64,000 nt of DNA from Cyanobacterium sp. Dongsha4 (GTDB taxonomy: Bacteria; Cyanobacteriota; Cyanobacteriia; Cyanobacteriales; Cyanobacteriaceae). The stretch lies in contig NZ_CP084098.1 of assembly GCF_036345015.1 (NCBI RefSeq), positions 3,795,326 through 3,859,325 of the forward strand, written 5' to 3'. Shown here piece by piece: positions 8,997 through 17,970 of the stretch. Positions within the stretch are counted from its first letter, which is position 1, and each line of letters opens with the position of its first letter. A program made the translations under genes and the position numbers. The notes beneath the pieces were generated by a model. The model ran no database searches. It was given only the letters and a program-made list of their open reading frames with translations, and was not told the origin of the DNA.

Positions 8997-10492
8997 GTTT
9001 TTGTCGCCAATGTTTACAGGAGGATGAAGAAAAATACGGGGAATTTTATTGGCATCGCATTCATCAACTGTCTTGTGTGTTAGTTTGTCCAACCCATAAT
9101 ATTCCATTACAAAATAGCACCCTACTGTTTCAACAATTAAATCAACATCATTATCAAGTAGCGAGTCATCATAACTGTATTTCTAAAGGTTCGATCGCAC
9201 CATACTCTCCACAAAATCAGAACATACTATTGAACTTAGCCCACGATGTTCAATGGCTGTTCAATCATCCTCAAATTTCCCGTCCCCTGGACTGGTATTA
9301 TCAGCAATATATGAATTTGTTGATGTCGAGAAATATTGCCACAGCATCCAAAAGAGTTAATCAGATGAAATTGTTTGATGAATTTTTGTTTTACTATGGA
9401 CAGGACATTCTCAGTTATTTAGACTCTGATATTAATCTCGATGACCAAAGTAATTGGTTATTCAGTATAGTTAGAAAACACCGTAAATCCTTTCATCCTA
9501 TACGTCACATCTTGATGATGAGATTTCTTTGTGGTTCGGTGCGAGAATTTTTTGAACGAACATCATCGGAATATAAACCCTTTGGCAATCCTCCTTGGAT
9601 TTGTTTTAATGGGGCTGTTGATCATTACTTACAAGCTGTAATTGAAGAAGTTGAGTTAAGTCACTGCTTAGAAAATAAGAAGCCGTTAGGAACATTTACT
9701 TGCAGTTGTGGAATGGTTTACAGTCGAACAGTATCGGAATCAGATCAATCTGAGGGTTATAAACCGAATCGAATCATCACCTATGGAGACAAGTGGCATA
9801 AAAAATTACAAGATTTAGTAGAGAATAAAAATTTGGGATTAAGGGCGGTTGCTAGAGAATTAAAGGTAAATACAAGAACCATTAATCGCTATGTGGATAA
9901 GTTGGGCTTAAATGCTTCATGGCAATCAGAAACAAATAAGTTTGCCCCAATCAATGATACTAAAGAGGTTGATGATAAGGCACAAAATAGACAAGACTGG
10001 TTAGAATTACTAAAACAGTATCCTGACGCAACAAAGACTGAACTGAGAAATTTATCTCCTGCGTTATATGCTAGATTGTATAGAGGCGATCGCATCTGGT
10101 TAAATAACAATTCACCGTCTTTGCAAAAACCACCTGTATCAGTGAATAAGAGAGTGGATTGGGGTAAAAGAGATCAGGAAGTAAAAATGCAGGTAGAAAA
10201 GGCAGTTCAAGAAATTTTACAAAAGGATAAACCAGAAAGAATTACCTTGAGAAAAGTGGGTGTTATGACGAGATTAAAAGCACTTTTAGAGCATAAATTG
10301 GATAAATTACCTCTAACAAAAACTTATCTACAAGAAACTATCGAGTCAGTGGAGATGTTTCAGGATTGAAGGATAAGATGGGCGATCGCAGTCTTAGAAC
10401 GACAGGGAGAGGAAGTAAAATCATGGAAAATCATGCGAATAGCAGGATTGAGAAATAATTGTTTAGAAAGAGTAGAGAACATACTATATTAG
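8997..10492 (+). pseudogene. tnsD: tnsD remnant, island 1 (N-terminus missing, in-frame stop)
   Basis: The frame encodes the C-terminal two thirds of a TnsD/TniQ-family target selector. It begins at the zinc motif FCRQCLQEDEEKYGE then WHRIHQLSCVLVCPTH (C-x2-C...C-x2-H), continues with helix-turn-helix stretches such as LRAVARELKVNTRTINRYV, and ends with the long TnsD-type tail. The N-terminal glmS-binding part is replaced by the RM cassette junction near 8997. A TGA at 10367-10369 interrupts the frame, but in the same frame WAIAVLERQGEEVKSWKIMR follows, the usual TnsD end, up to the TAG at 10490. Bases 8997-9929 are duplicated at 31083-32015. No tnsA, B or C lies nearby. Confidence 0.85.
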
Positions 10493-10555
10493 GAATAATG
10501 GTTGTATCAGATTTTTTCTACTCCAATGTAATTAGTAATCAAGAAACAATTAAGA

Positions 10556-12091
10556 ATGGCGAAATTAACTTTACCTCAACTAGAAAGACATTTATTTAGT
10601 GCGGCGGATATTTTACGGGGGAAAATGGACGCTTCGGAATTTAAAGAATATATTTTCGGGATGCTTTTCTTAAAGAGGGCTTCAGATATATTTGATCAAA
10701 GGTATGAAAATATTATTAAGGATAATATAGCGAAAGGAAGAAGTGAAGAAGAAGCACAAAAACGAGCAGAATCACCTAACAGTTACATAGAAACCTTTTT
10801 TATCCCTGAAAAGGCACGATGGCAATATATTCGAGATGAGTTACACAAAAATGTTGCCGATGGTTTAAACAAAGCACTGGGTGCATTAGAAGAAAATAAT
10901 GAGGCTTTAAATGGTGTACTAGGACATATCGATTTTAATCGTCAGGTGGGCAGTAATCGAATGTCAGATAGTAAGTTAAGGGATTTAATTCAGCATTTTA
11001 GTAAGTATCGTTTACGCAATGATGATTTTGTCTTTCCTGATTTGTTGGGGGCGGCTTATGAATATTTAATCGCTGAATTTGCTGACTCCGCTGGAAAAAA
11101 AGGCGGTGAATTTTATACTCCCCGTGATGTGGTGCAGTTAATGGTGCGTTTAGTAAAACCCGAAGCAGGTATGTCAATATATGACCCCTGTATTGGTTCG
11201 GGAGGTATGTTGATTCAAGCCAAGCAATATGTAGAAGAATGCGGTGGAGATTCTCGTAATTTGGCTTTAGCAGGGCAGGATAATAATGGCGGTGTCTGGG
11301 CTATCTGTAAAATTAATATGCTCTTACATGGAATTAGGGATGCTAATATTCACAATGATGATACTCTAGCTAATCCTCTCCATTTAGATGGTAATGAATT
11401 AATGCGGTTCGATCGAGTTTTGAGTAATCCGCCTTTTTCTCAGAATTACACAAAAAAAGATATTAAATTTAAAGAGCGTTTTAGTCATGGTTGGTGTCCA
11501 GAAACGGGTAAGAAAGCCGATTTAATGTTCGCTCAACATATGTTATCGGTGTTAAAACCAAAGGGAATTATGGCGACTGTTATGCCCCATGGGGTATTAT
11601 TTCGGGGAGGTGATGAGCAAAAAATTCGTAAAAGTTTGATTGAAAAGGATTGTTTAGAAGCGGTTATTGGTTTACCACCTAATTTATTTTATGGTACTGG
11701 TATCCCTGCCTGTATTTTAGTAATGCGTCATTCAGGGGCAAAATCCCCAGAGCGTCGGGGTAAGGTATTATTTATCAATGCTGATGGGGAATATTATGCT
11801 GGTAGAGCGCAAAATTATCTCAAACCTGAGCATATCGAGAAGATTATCTCAACTTTTACGGAGTTTAATTCTATTTCAGGTTATGCCACAGTAGTTAGTA
11901 AGGAGGAGTTGGCACAGAATGATTATAATTGCAATATTCGCCGTTATGCCGACAATGCACCGCCACCAGAACCTCATGATGTCACTGCCCATATTTTAGG
12001 CGGTATTCCTAAAAAAGAAGTAGATAGCCAATTATCTTTACTTCAAGCTCATGGTTTTAATGCGATCGAGATTTTAGTCCCTAGAAAGTGA
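10556..12091 (+). CDS. hsdM: Type I restriction-modification DNA methylase HsdM, N-terminal fragment (split gene)
   Basis: The 511-residue part holds the helical N-terminal domain and the N6-adenine methylase core: [15 protein letters not shown] near residue 184, [10 protein letters not shown] near 209 and catalytic NPPF near 290. It ends soon after [11 protein letters not shown]...HGFN. In uninterrupted relatives the protein goes straight on to a DYFDF...FIPHITEKNQIKPF segment, which here appears only at 13608 onward, after 1.5 kb carrying two TA pairs. The catalytic part is intact, so methylation may survive if the two pieces assemble. Confidence 0.85.
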   Translation: MAKLTLPQLERHLFSAADILRGKMDASEFKEYIFGMLFLKRASDIFDQRYENIIKDNIAKGRSEEEAQKRAESPNSYIETFFIPEKARWQYIRDELHKNVADGLNKALGALEENNEALNGVLGHIDFNRQVGSNRMSDSKLRDLIQHFSKYRLRNDDFVFPDLLGAAYEYLIAEFADSAGKKGGEFYTPRDVVQLMVRLVKPEAGMSIYDPCIGSGGMLIQAKQYVEECGGDSRNLALAGQDNNGGVWAICKINMLLHGIRDANIHNDDTLANPLHLDGNELMRFDRVLSNPPFSQNYTKKDIKFKERFSHGWCPETGKKADLMFAQHMLSVLKPKGIMATVMPHGVLFRGGDEQKIRKSLIEKDCLEAVIGLPPNLFYGTGIPACILVMRHSGAKSPERRGKVLFINADGEYYAGRAQNYLKPEHIEKIISTFTEFNSISGYATVVSKEELAQNDYNCNIRRYADNAPPPEPHDVTAHILGGIPKKEVDSQLSLLQAHGFNAIEILVPRK

Positions 12092-12138
12092 AATAATAGT
12101 TAATAATAAATAATTAATGATTGTTAGAATAACTAATT

Positions 12139-12369
12139 ATGCTCGTTAGCGAAGAAATTACTATTCAAGTTACCCCCCAAGTGGCTAAAGCCTACCAATT
12201 AGCTACCGAAAAAGAAAAACAACGCCTTAGCGCGATCGCATCTTTATTCTTTGATGAAGAAGCAAAAGAAGATATTGATTTTTTAGGTAGAATTATGGAT
12301 GAAATCAGTGACAGAGCAGTCGCTAGAGGTTTGACACCTGAAATTTTAGCGGATATTCTCAATGACTGA
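12139..12369 (+). CDS. Antitoxin of a PIN-type TA pair
   Basis: The 76-residue acidic protein (ITIQVTPQVAKAYQLATEKEKQRL then EILADILND) has the size, composition and gene position of an antitoxin. It overlaps the PIN-domain gene downstream by 8 bases. The pair sits inside the split hsdM gene. Confidence 0.75.
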   Translation: MLVSEEITIQVTPQVAKAYQLATEKEKQRLSAIASLFFDEEAKEDIDFLGRIMDEISDRAVARGLTPEILADILND

Positions 12370-12790
12370 TTTACCTAAATATGTGCTTGATACTAATGTA
12401 ATAATTAGTGCTTTGTTATTTAAAAATAGTCAACCTCGTCAAGCATTAGATAAAGCAAGACAGTCGGGAATAGTGTTAATGTCACAAGAAATTTGGACAG
12501 AAATTCAAGAGGTTTTAGCACGTCCTAAATTTGATAAATATATTACTTATGGAGAGAAAAAACTATTTTTAATTGAGTTAGTTAACACAGTAAATTTTAT
12601 CGAAGTAAAAGAAAATATAACGACTTGTAGGGATGCTAAAGATAATAAATTTTTAGAGTTAGCTGTCAGTGGTTTAGCCTCCATAATTGTTAGTGGAGAT
12701 AATGACTTATTGATATTAAATCCTTTTCAAAATATCCCTATTTTAACGGTAAAAGAGTTTTTGAAAAACGATCGCACTAAATCTTCTTAA
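12362..12790 (+). CDS. PIN-domain toxin (COG1569 type)
   Basis: The 142-residue putative RNase has the PIN acidic residues: VLDTNVIISALL at residue 8, EIQEVLARPKF in the middle, CRDAKDNKFLELA near 100 and SGDNDLL near 118. PIN toxins cut RNA in a metal-dependent way and are blocked by the partner antitoxin encoded just upstream with an 8-base overlap. It is part of the insertion that splits hsdM. A related pair lies at 52489-53161. Confidence 0.85.
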   Translation: MTDLPKYVLDTNVIISALLFKNSQPRQALDKARQSGIVLMSQEIWTEIQEVLARPKFDKYITYGEKKLFLIELVNTVNFIEVKENITTCRDAKDNKFLELAVSGLASIIVSGDNDLLILNPFQNIPILTVKEFLKNDRTKSS

Positions 12791-12841
12791 GAAATGATTT
12801 CTCCTAATCCCATTTAATAAAACTTAATCAAAAGGGGAATT

Positions 12842-13159
12842 TTATTGTTTTTGATAATGGTAACGTGCTTGTAGAAAATCGATTCTTTCGGCAGTGACAC
12901 GATAAACTAATCTATGTTCTAAATCAATTCTACGAGACCATGTATCAGAATCTAAAAATTTTAATGGTTCAGGTTTACCTATACCTTCTAAGGGAGATTT
13001 GATAATAGCTTCAATTAAATCCAGAATTTTATTAGCTTTGGTTTTATCTGTGCGATACCACCATGCTAAATCTTCCCTAAAACGAGGGTGAAATACGGGA
13101 AATCTTGAATTTGTACTTAAAGATTGATTTTTCTCGGTTTTTTTCTTTTTATCTTTCAA
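12842..13159 (-). CDS. YoeB/Txe-family mRNA interferase toxin
   Basis: The 105-residue protein resembles YoeB/Txe ribosome-dependent RNases: FREDLAWWYRTDKTKANKILDLI, SPLEGIGKPEPLKF, WSRRIDLEHRLVYRV and the C-terminal YHY. It has a Lys-rich N-terminal extension, so the true start may be inside. The antitoxin gene lies upstream with an 11-base overlap. This pair points the opposite way to hsdM. Confidence 0.88.
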   Translation of the reverse strand: MKDKKKKTEKNQSLSTNSRFPVFHPRFREDLAWWYRTDKTKANKILDLIEAIIKSPLEGIGKPEPLKFLDSDTWSRRIDLEHRLVYRVTAERIDFLQARYHYQKQ

Positions 13160-13445
13160 TCTTTAACTCCTCACATAATTCATCAACACTGTTAGGTGAT
13201 GGAGGTGTTTGAGTATCCCATTTTTTTGAATCTTCTAATGCTTCTAATAAACGTTGTGCATTGACAGGCGATCGCAATAAATATATAGTTTCTAAAATGC
13301 TAGATAATTCATCGGCACACAACAGAGCAATATCTTTATGCCCCCGTCGTTTAACTACGGCAATGGTATTGTCATTTTCTATGTCGTTTAAAAGATTGGC
13401 TAGATTTTCTCTGGCTTGAGTGTAAGTGGTTTCGATGGAAAACAT
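13149..13445 (-). CDS. Phd/YefM-family antitoxin
   Basis: The 98-residue protein begins METTYTQARENLANLL-like (MFSIETTYTQARENL) and continues AVVKRRGHKDIALLCADEL, the Phd/YefM DNA-binding fold. The acidic C-terminus would wrap the YoeB-like toxin encoded next. The pair normally represses its own promoter, here in the 13446-13540 gap. Confidence 0.85.
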   Translation of the reverse strand: MFSIETTYTQARENLANLLNDIENDNTIAVVKRRGHKDIALLCADELSSILETIYLLRSPVNAQRLLEALEDSKKWDTQTPPSPNSVDELCEELKIER

Positions 13446-13548
13446 ATTATGATAATCTGTCCAGTTTTTCTGTACATTTATTGATTTTCCCAGTTTAGCT
13501 TAAAATGATATAAAAATGATCCTCTTTAATACCCTTAATTAATGAAAT

Positions 13549-13583
13549 GATCCTCCCTAACCCCCCTTAATAAAGGGGGAATT
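13549..13583. repeat. GC-rich palindromic repeat, copy 1 of 3
   Basis: The core CCCCCCTTAATAAAGGGGG sits inside a 35-base unit that also occurs at 18975-19011 and 59960-59994 (opposite strand). It runs into the start of the hsdM C-terminal frame and marks the right edge of the TA insertion. It could fold as a hairpin. Dispersed repeats of this look are frequent in cyanobacteria. Confidence 0.75.
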
Positions 13584-14718
13584 GAACCTTTATCTATATC
13601 ACTTAAACATCGTGGAATATTTTGACTTTATCCCTCATATCACCGAAAAAAACCAGATTAAGCCTTTTATTGAACAGGATAAGGGTGTTATTGCCAAAGA
13701 GCAAGAATTACATAAGGCTTTTAAGGGTTGGTGGGAGTTAAACGCCCCTAATTTGGCTAAATTGCCCGAAAATAAGGCAGTAATGCAGTTAAGAACCGAT
13801 TTTATGGCTTCCTTTGTGGAATCTCTGCAACCTGTGGGTTTATTGGATAGGTTTAAGGTGGCGGGTGTTATCGCTAGTTGGTGGGATGAGGTGCGTTATG
13901 AATTGCGCACTTTATCGGAGTCGGGTTTTAATGGTTTGGTTGATAGTTGGGTGGATACTATTAAGGATGGTTTGGCGGATAATGATGACGGTAATAATAA
14001 AGCTAAGTTTGATCCCCTTAATCATAAGTTAGTTAAAGTGTTATTGGCGGATTATTTGGCAGAAATTGAAGCAGTAGAGGGCAAAATTGCGGAATTAGAG
14101 CAGGAAAAGGAGAGTTTTGAGCAAGGAGAAGGGGGAGAGGATACGGAAGAAGGGGAAGATGTGGTTAATGTGGCGAAGGAGTTGGAAAGTCAGGTTAAGG
14201 AGTTAAAGGCTAGTATTAAGGATGCGGAAAAAAGGATTAAGTTTTTAAACCGCAGTGCTAATGTGAAGGATAAGGGTTCTATTGCGGCTAAGAAGAAGCT
14301 AGGGGAAGATACAACGGCATTAGAGCAAGAATTGGCGGATTTAGAGGCTTTTGTTACTCCTATTACTTTGGAAATAACGGAAATTGAAGAACAGTTACAG
14401 CCTTACAATGAGTTAAAGGAAAGGCTAAAGGAGGCTAAAAATGAACTTAAAGGGTTAAAAAATAATTTAATTGAGCGTTTAGACGAGGCGAGAATGGCTT
14501 TAAGTGATGATGAATGTCAAAAGCTCGTGTTAGCTATCTTTTTGGAGGGTTTAGAGCAAGAGTTAGAGCGTTATGTAACTGCCCACCGTCAACAGGTTAT
14601 CGCTGTGGTTGAGAATTGGTGGGATAAGTATCGGGTTACTTTTCGTTGTCTTGAGGAGGAAAGAAGTCAGGTTGTTAATGAGTTAAATTCTTTTTTTGAG
14701 GGGTTGGGTTATGTCTAA
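13582..14718 (+). CDS. hsdM: HsdM C-terminal fragment (split gene), coiled-coil extension
   Basis: The frame begins at a TTG, but similarity to HsdM begins at EYFDFIPHITEKNQIKPF a few codons in. It then has the usual HsdM tail (WWELNAPNLAKLPE, LLDRFKVAGVIASWWDEV, GLVDSWV) and about 200 residues of charged coiled coil (KELESQVKELKASIKDAEKRI). The tail contacts HsdS and the other HsdM in the complex. This part is separated from the catalytic part at 10556-12091 by TA genes. The last 8 bases overlap hsdS. Whether a separate polypeptide is made is unclear. Confidence 0.8.
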   Translation: MNLYLYHLNIVEYFDFIPHITEKNQIKPFIEQDKGVIAKEQELHKAFKGWWELNAPNLAKLPENKAVMQLRTDFMASFVESLQPVGLLDRFKVAGVIASWWDEVRYELRTLSESGFNGLVDSWVDTIKDGLADNDDGNNKAKFDPLNHKLVKVLLADYLAEIEAVEGKIAELEQEKESFEQGEGGEDTEEGEDVVNVAKELESQVKELKASIKDAEKRIKFLNRSANVKDKGSIAAKKKLGEDTTALEQELADLEAFVTPITLEITEIEEQLQPYNELKERLKEAKNELKGLKNNLIERLDEARMALSDDECQKLVLAIFLEGLEQELERYVTAHRQQVIAVVENWWDKYRVTFRCLEEERSQVVNELNSFFEGLGYV

Positions 14719-16039
14719 AAATATGGGTTTTAAAGATTCGCCACTAGGTTTAATTCCTGATGATTGGGATATAGTTAATTTAGGTGATGTAGCATCATCT
14801 TCTATATCAAATAGTTTTGTTGATGGACCTTTTGGTTCTAATTTAAAAACCAGTGAATATACAGAGAAAGGAGTTAGAATCATTCAACTTCAAAATATTG
14901 GTGATGGTTATTGGAATGACGATAATAAAAAATATATTTCAACTACTAAGTTTGAACAATTAAAGCGTCATGTAGCTTACCCTAATGATATAGCAATAGC
15001 AAAAATGGCAGAACCTTTAGCTCGTGCTTGTTTAATTCCTGATATTGACGATAAATATGTAGTTGTAGCTGATTGTATAAAATTAACACCAAATCTTGAT
15101 GAATATAATCTTAATTATTTAGTTAATACAATAAATTATTCTTATTTTCGACAACAAGCCGAAAAAAAAGGAACTGGTACAACAAGACTTAGAATTAATT
15201 TATCTGTTTTAAAAACAATTTTAGTAATAAAACCTCCTCGAAAAGAACAGGAAAAGATAGCGGAGATATTGGATAAGGTGGACAGTGCGATCGCACTTAC
15301 GGAGGCATTAATCAAGAAACTAAAACAAATCAAAGCAGGATTATTACAAGACTTATTAACCAGAGGTTTAGACGACAACGGGGAGTTAAGAAACCCAGAC
15401 ACTCACCCCGAACAATTTAAAGATTCTCCTTTAGGTAAAATTCCTATTAGTTGGGAAGTTGTGACAATAGAAAATATTATTCATAAAGTGGTAGGAGGAG
15501 GTACACCTTCTCGTTTTATAAACTCTTATTGGGATGGAAATATTCCATGGGCTTCAGTGAAAGATTTTACTGATGATAAAAAGTTTTTAGAAGATACAGA
15601 AGAACATATTTCTAGTGATGGACTTTTTAAAAGTACATCGAATCTTATTGAATCAAATACTCTTATTATTTGCACTAGAATGGCAGTAGGTAGAGTAGCT
15701 ATAACAACTAAATCAATAGCAATTAATCAAGATTTAAAAGCATTATATTTACAAAGTAATATCCATGTCACGTTTTTATTCTATGCGTTAAAATTTATTA
15801 GATATAAAATAGAATCTGTCTCAATAGGCTCTACTGTTAAAGGAATTAATGTAGAACATCTTTTAAAAATTTATATGAATCTACCGCCTTTAAATGAACA
15901 AGAAAAAATAGCTAAAATTTTAGATACCCAAGAGAAGGCGATCGAAAAAGAAGAGCAATATTTAAAGAAATTAAAGCAGAAAAAACAAGGATTAATGCAA
16001 GATTTATTAACAGGTAAAGTAAGAGTAAATCATTTATAA
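14711..16039 (+). CDS. hsdS: Type I restriction-modification specificity subunit HsdS
   Basis: The 442-residue protein has the two target-recognition domains of type I S subunits. Each opens with a FKDSPLG(L/K)IP..W motif (residues 6 and 239) and ends with a conserved helix: PPRKEQEKIAEILDKVDSAI and PPLNEQEKIAKILDTQEKAI. Both halves are followed by KQKKQGLMQDLLTGKVRV-like sequence. I start it at the ATG at 14711, overlapping the hsdM tail by 8 bases. It sets the bipartite DNA target of the HsdM/HsdR complex. Confidence 0.95.
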   Translation: MSKNMGFKDSPLGLIPDDWDIVNLGDVASSSISNSFVDGPFGSNLKTSEYTEKGVRIIQLQNIGDGYWNDDNKKYISTTKFEQLKRHVAYPNDIAIAKMAEPLARACLIPDIDDKYVVVADCIKLTPNLDEYNLNYLVNTINYSYFRQQAEKKGTGTTRLRINLSVLKTILVIKPPRKEQEKIAEILDKVDSAIALTEALIKKLKQIKAGLLQDLLTRGLDDNGELRNPDTHPEQFKDSPLGKIPISWEVVTIENIIHKVVGGGTPSRFINSYWDGNIPWASVKDFTDDKKFLEDTEEHISSDGLFKSTSNLIESNTLIICTRMAVGRVAITTKSIAINQDLKALYLQSNIHVTFLFYALKFIRYKIESVSIGSTVKGINVEHLLKIYMNLPPLNEQEKIAKILDTQEKAIEKEEQYLKKLKQKKQGLMQDLLTGKVRVNHL

Positions 16040-16053
16040 AATTGAGGATAAAT

Positions 16054-16290
16054 ATGAATATAGACACACTAAAAAATCAAATTCGTTACCTAACCAACCA
16101 AGAAGGAAAACCCACCGATGTTTTAATTCCCTTAACCATTTGGGAGAGTATCATCGAAAAACTTAACCTCGAAATCACGGAAGAAAATGACAGTAAAGCC
16201 CAACTCATCGCCGACTTTAAACAAAGTTTAATAGATGCTAAAGAAGGGAAAACTTACCCCCTTGAAGAACTTTGGGAGGGAATAGATTGA
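16054..16290 (+). CDS. Small antitoxin-like protein
   Basis: The 78-residue protein (MNIDTLKNQIRYLTNQEGKPTDVLIPL) has the acidic C-terminus typical of antitoxins (DAKEGKTYPLEELWEGID). I use the ATG at 16054, not the upstream TTG. It lies 3 bases before a RelE/ParE-fold toxin gene and 15 bases after hsdS, so it rides in the RM operon. Confidence 0.75.
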   Translation: MNIDTLKNQIRYLTNQEGKPTDVLIPLTIWESIIEKLNLEITEENDSKAQLIADFKQSLIDAKEGKTYPLEELWEGID

Positions 16291-16293
16291 TAA

Positions 16294-16629
16294 ATGAAAG
16301 AAATAAGATTTACTGCCCCTTTTAAACGACGACTTAAACAATTAGCTAAACGTTATCGCCGAATTTCTCAAGATATTCAACCACTTATAAATGATTTACA
16401 ACAAGGAAACTTAATAGGTAATCAAATTACAGGAGTATCGCAAATAGTTTATAAAGCAAGAGCAAAAAATAGCGATATTCCCACAGGTAAAAGCGGAGGC
16501 TATCGGCTTATTTATCAAGTGGTTTCTAATCAAATAATATTACTACTGGTAATTTATGCCAAATCAGACCAAACTAATATTAGTACTGAAGAAATAGAAA
16601 GTATTATCAAACATACCTTAATAGAATAA
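16294..16629 (+). CDS. RelE/ParE-superfamily toxin
   Basis: The 111-residue basic protein has the RelE/ParE pattern: FTAPFKRRLKQLAKRYR at the start, GKSGGYRLIYQVV in the middle and ILLLVIYAKSDQTNIS near the end, as in translation-targeting toxins. The partner antitoxin is encoded just upstream. The pair sits between hsdS and the embedded genes before hsdR. Confidence 0.85.
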   Translation: MKEIRFTAPFKRRLKQLAKRYRRISQDIQPLINDLQQGNLIGNQITGVSQIVYKARAKNSDIPTGKSGGYRLIYQVVSNQIILLLVIYAKSDQTNISTEEIESIIKHTLIE

Positions 16630-16660
16630 AAATTGATTTGAATGTCATAATGGTTCGTAG

Positions 16661-16716
16661 TGAGGGCTTTAGCCCTTATAGCAAGAGCTTTTGAACCCCT
16701 AAAGGGGTAACTACAA
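16661..16716. repeat. Short palindromic intergenic repeat
   Basis: The outer arms GTTCGTAGT and ACTACAAAC are nearly inverted. Inside are two smaller palindromes, AGGGCTTTAGCCCT and ACCCCTAAAGGGGT. This resembles the small foldable repeats scattered in cyanobacterial genomes and may also act as a terminator after the TA pair. Confidence 0.6.
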
Positions 16717-16730
16717 ACTTTTTAAAGAAA

Positions 16731-17315
16731 ATGATCAAAGTAAAAACAGCTATACCTAACATGACTTTAGGACGTGCTTTATTAATTCATCTTTTAGAAT
16801 TGTATGGTATCCCTGGTTATAAACTAACCAAATTAGAAATTCAGAAATTAGCCTACTTTTTACAAGTGGCAGGACAACCTCTAAGATTACGTTATGGTAA
16901 AAATAAATATGGTCCTTATGCGGATAATTTCAACCATGTCTTACAAGTATTAGAAGGGCATTTTATCAAAGGATATGGAGATCGTACTCAACAATCACAA
17001 ATTTATGTTTTACCCGAAGGTAGAGAAAAAGCAAATCAATACTTACAACAACATTCCGAAGCTAAAGAAAGATTAAACAAAGTAGCAGAATTAATTATGG
17101 GCTTTGAAAATCCTTACGGGATGGAAATGTTAGCCACAATTCACTGGGTTGTTACCCAAGAAGATAACCAAGCTAGTAACGATGTTAACCAAGCTATTAA
17201 ACTTGTCTATTCATGGAATGAAAGAAAAAGACAGTTATTTAAAGAAAATCATCTTAAAAAAGCATGGGAAAGACTAGCACAACAAAACTGGTTTAATTTA
17301 GCGGTAAATCAGTAA
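16731..17315 (+). CDS. DarG C-terminal-like protein without macro domain
   Basis: The 194-residue protein matches the C-terminal domain of the DNA ADP-ribosylation antitoxin DarG: KLTKLEIQKLAYFLQVAGQPLRLRY, then KYGPYADNFNHVLQVLEGHFI and GYGD. The N-terminal macro (ADP-ribose hydrolase) domain is absent and no DarT gene is visible. In DarG this C-terminal part binds and inhibits DarT, so the protein could be a remnant or a stand-alone inhibitor. It sits in the RM locus between a TA pair and the nucleotidyltransferase gene. Confidence 0.7.
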   Translation: MIKVKTAIPNMTLGRALLIHLLELYGIPGYKLTKLEIQKLAYFLQVAGQPLRLRYGKNKYGPYADNFNHVLQVLEGHFIKGYGDRTQQSQIYVLPEGREKANQYLQQHSEAKERLNKVAELIMGFENPYGMEMLATIHWVVTQEDNQASNDVNQAIKLVYSWNERKRQLFKENHLKKAWERLAQQNWFNLAVNQ

Positions 17316-17337
17316 ATTTTACTATAATTTCAATTTT

Positions 17338-17970
17338 ATGGACGATTTAGAAGCCTTTTTAAACAGATTAATTGAGCTTGAAAATGAAGAAGAAATAACA
17401 GATTTTTGTCGCAAATATTTAATTCACGGCACACCCTATATATTTAATGATCGAGAAAATGAATATTATGAATTTAGAAAAAAAATCTCTAATCAATTTA
17501 ACATTGCCTTTTATGAAATCTATATTACAGGTTCGGCTAAATTAGGATTTAGCCCTTTTAAACAAAAACTATTTGACTATGATTCTGATATAGATGTAGC
17601 CATTGTTTCACCCCAACTCTATGAAAAAATGTTAGAACCAATTTATGACTATCAGATGGAATTAAGAAAAGCGAGGAAAAGTATAACCGTGACGGAATTA
17701 AATCAATATCATTCCTTCCTTGAATATACTGCTATCGGTTGGATTCGTCCCGATAAACTACCCTTATCCTTTGGAGTTGATATATTAAAACAAGAATGGT
17801 TTGACTTTTTTAAATCAATTTCCTATGGTAAATCAGAGATAGGAAATTATAAAGTTTCAGCAGGAGTATTTAAAAGTTATTCTCACTTTGAAAAATATAC
17901 AATAAGTTCATTAAAACAAATTATTAACACCCAAAAAATTAGTAATAAAAATGTTAGCACAACAAATTAA
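17338..17970 (+). CDS. Nucleotidyltransferase-fold protein
   Basis: The 210-residue protein has the polymerase-beta-type nucleotidyltransferase signature: GSAKLGFSPF near residue 64, then YDSDIDVAIVS near 80 (G-S...D-x-D). A third acidic residue may be FGVDI near 147. Substrate unknown; relatives in defence islands act as toxins, antitoxins or second-messenger synthases. Its last 20 bases overlap the DUF262 gene, so the two should be made together. Both lie between hsdS and hsdR, a known hot spot for embedded defence genes. Confidence 0.75.
   Translation: MDDLEAFLNRLIELENEEEITDFCRKYLIHGTPYIFNDRENEYYEFRKKISNQFNIAFYEIYITGSAKLGFSPFKQKLFDYDSDIDVAIVSPQLYEKMLEPIYDYQMELRKARKSITVTELNQYHSFLEYTAIGWIRPDKLPLSFGVDILKQEWFDFFKSISYGKSEIGNYKVSAGVFKSYSHFEKYTISSLKQIINTQKISNKNVSTTN

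Noticed and set aside
10367-10369. TGA in tnsD as possible recoding (selenocysteine or readthrough)
   Set aside because: The gene already lacks its N-terminus and no recoding structure is seen; a nonsense mutation in a decaying gene is simpler. The same holds for the TGA at 24859.
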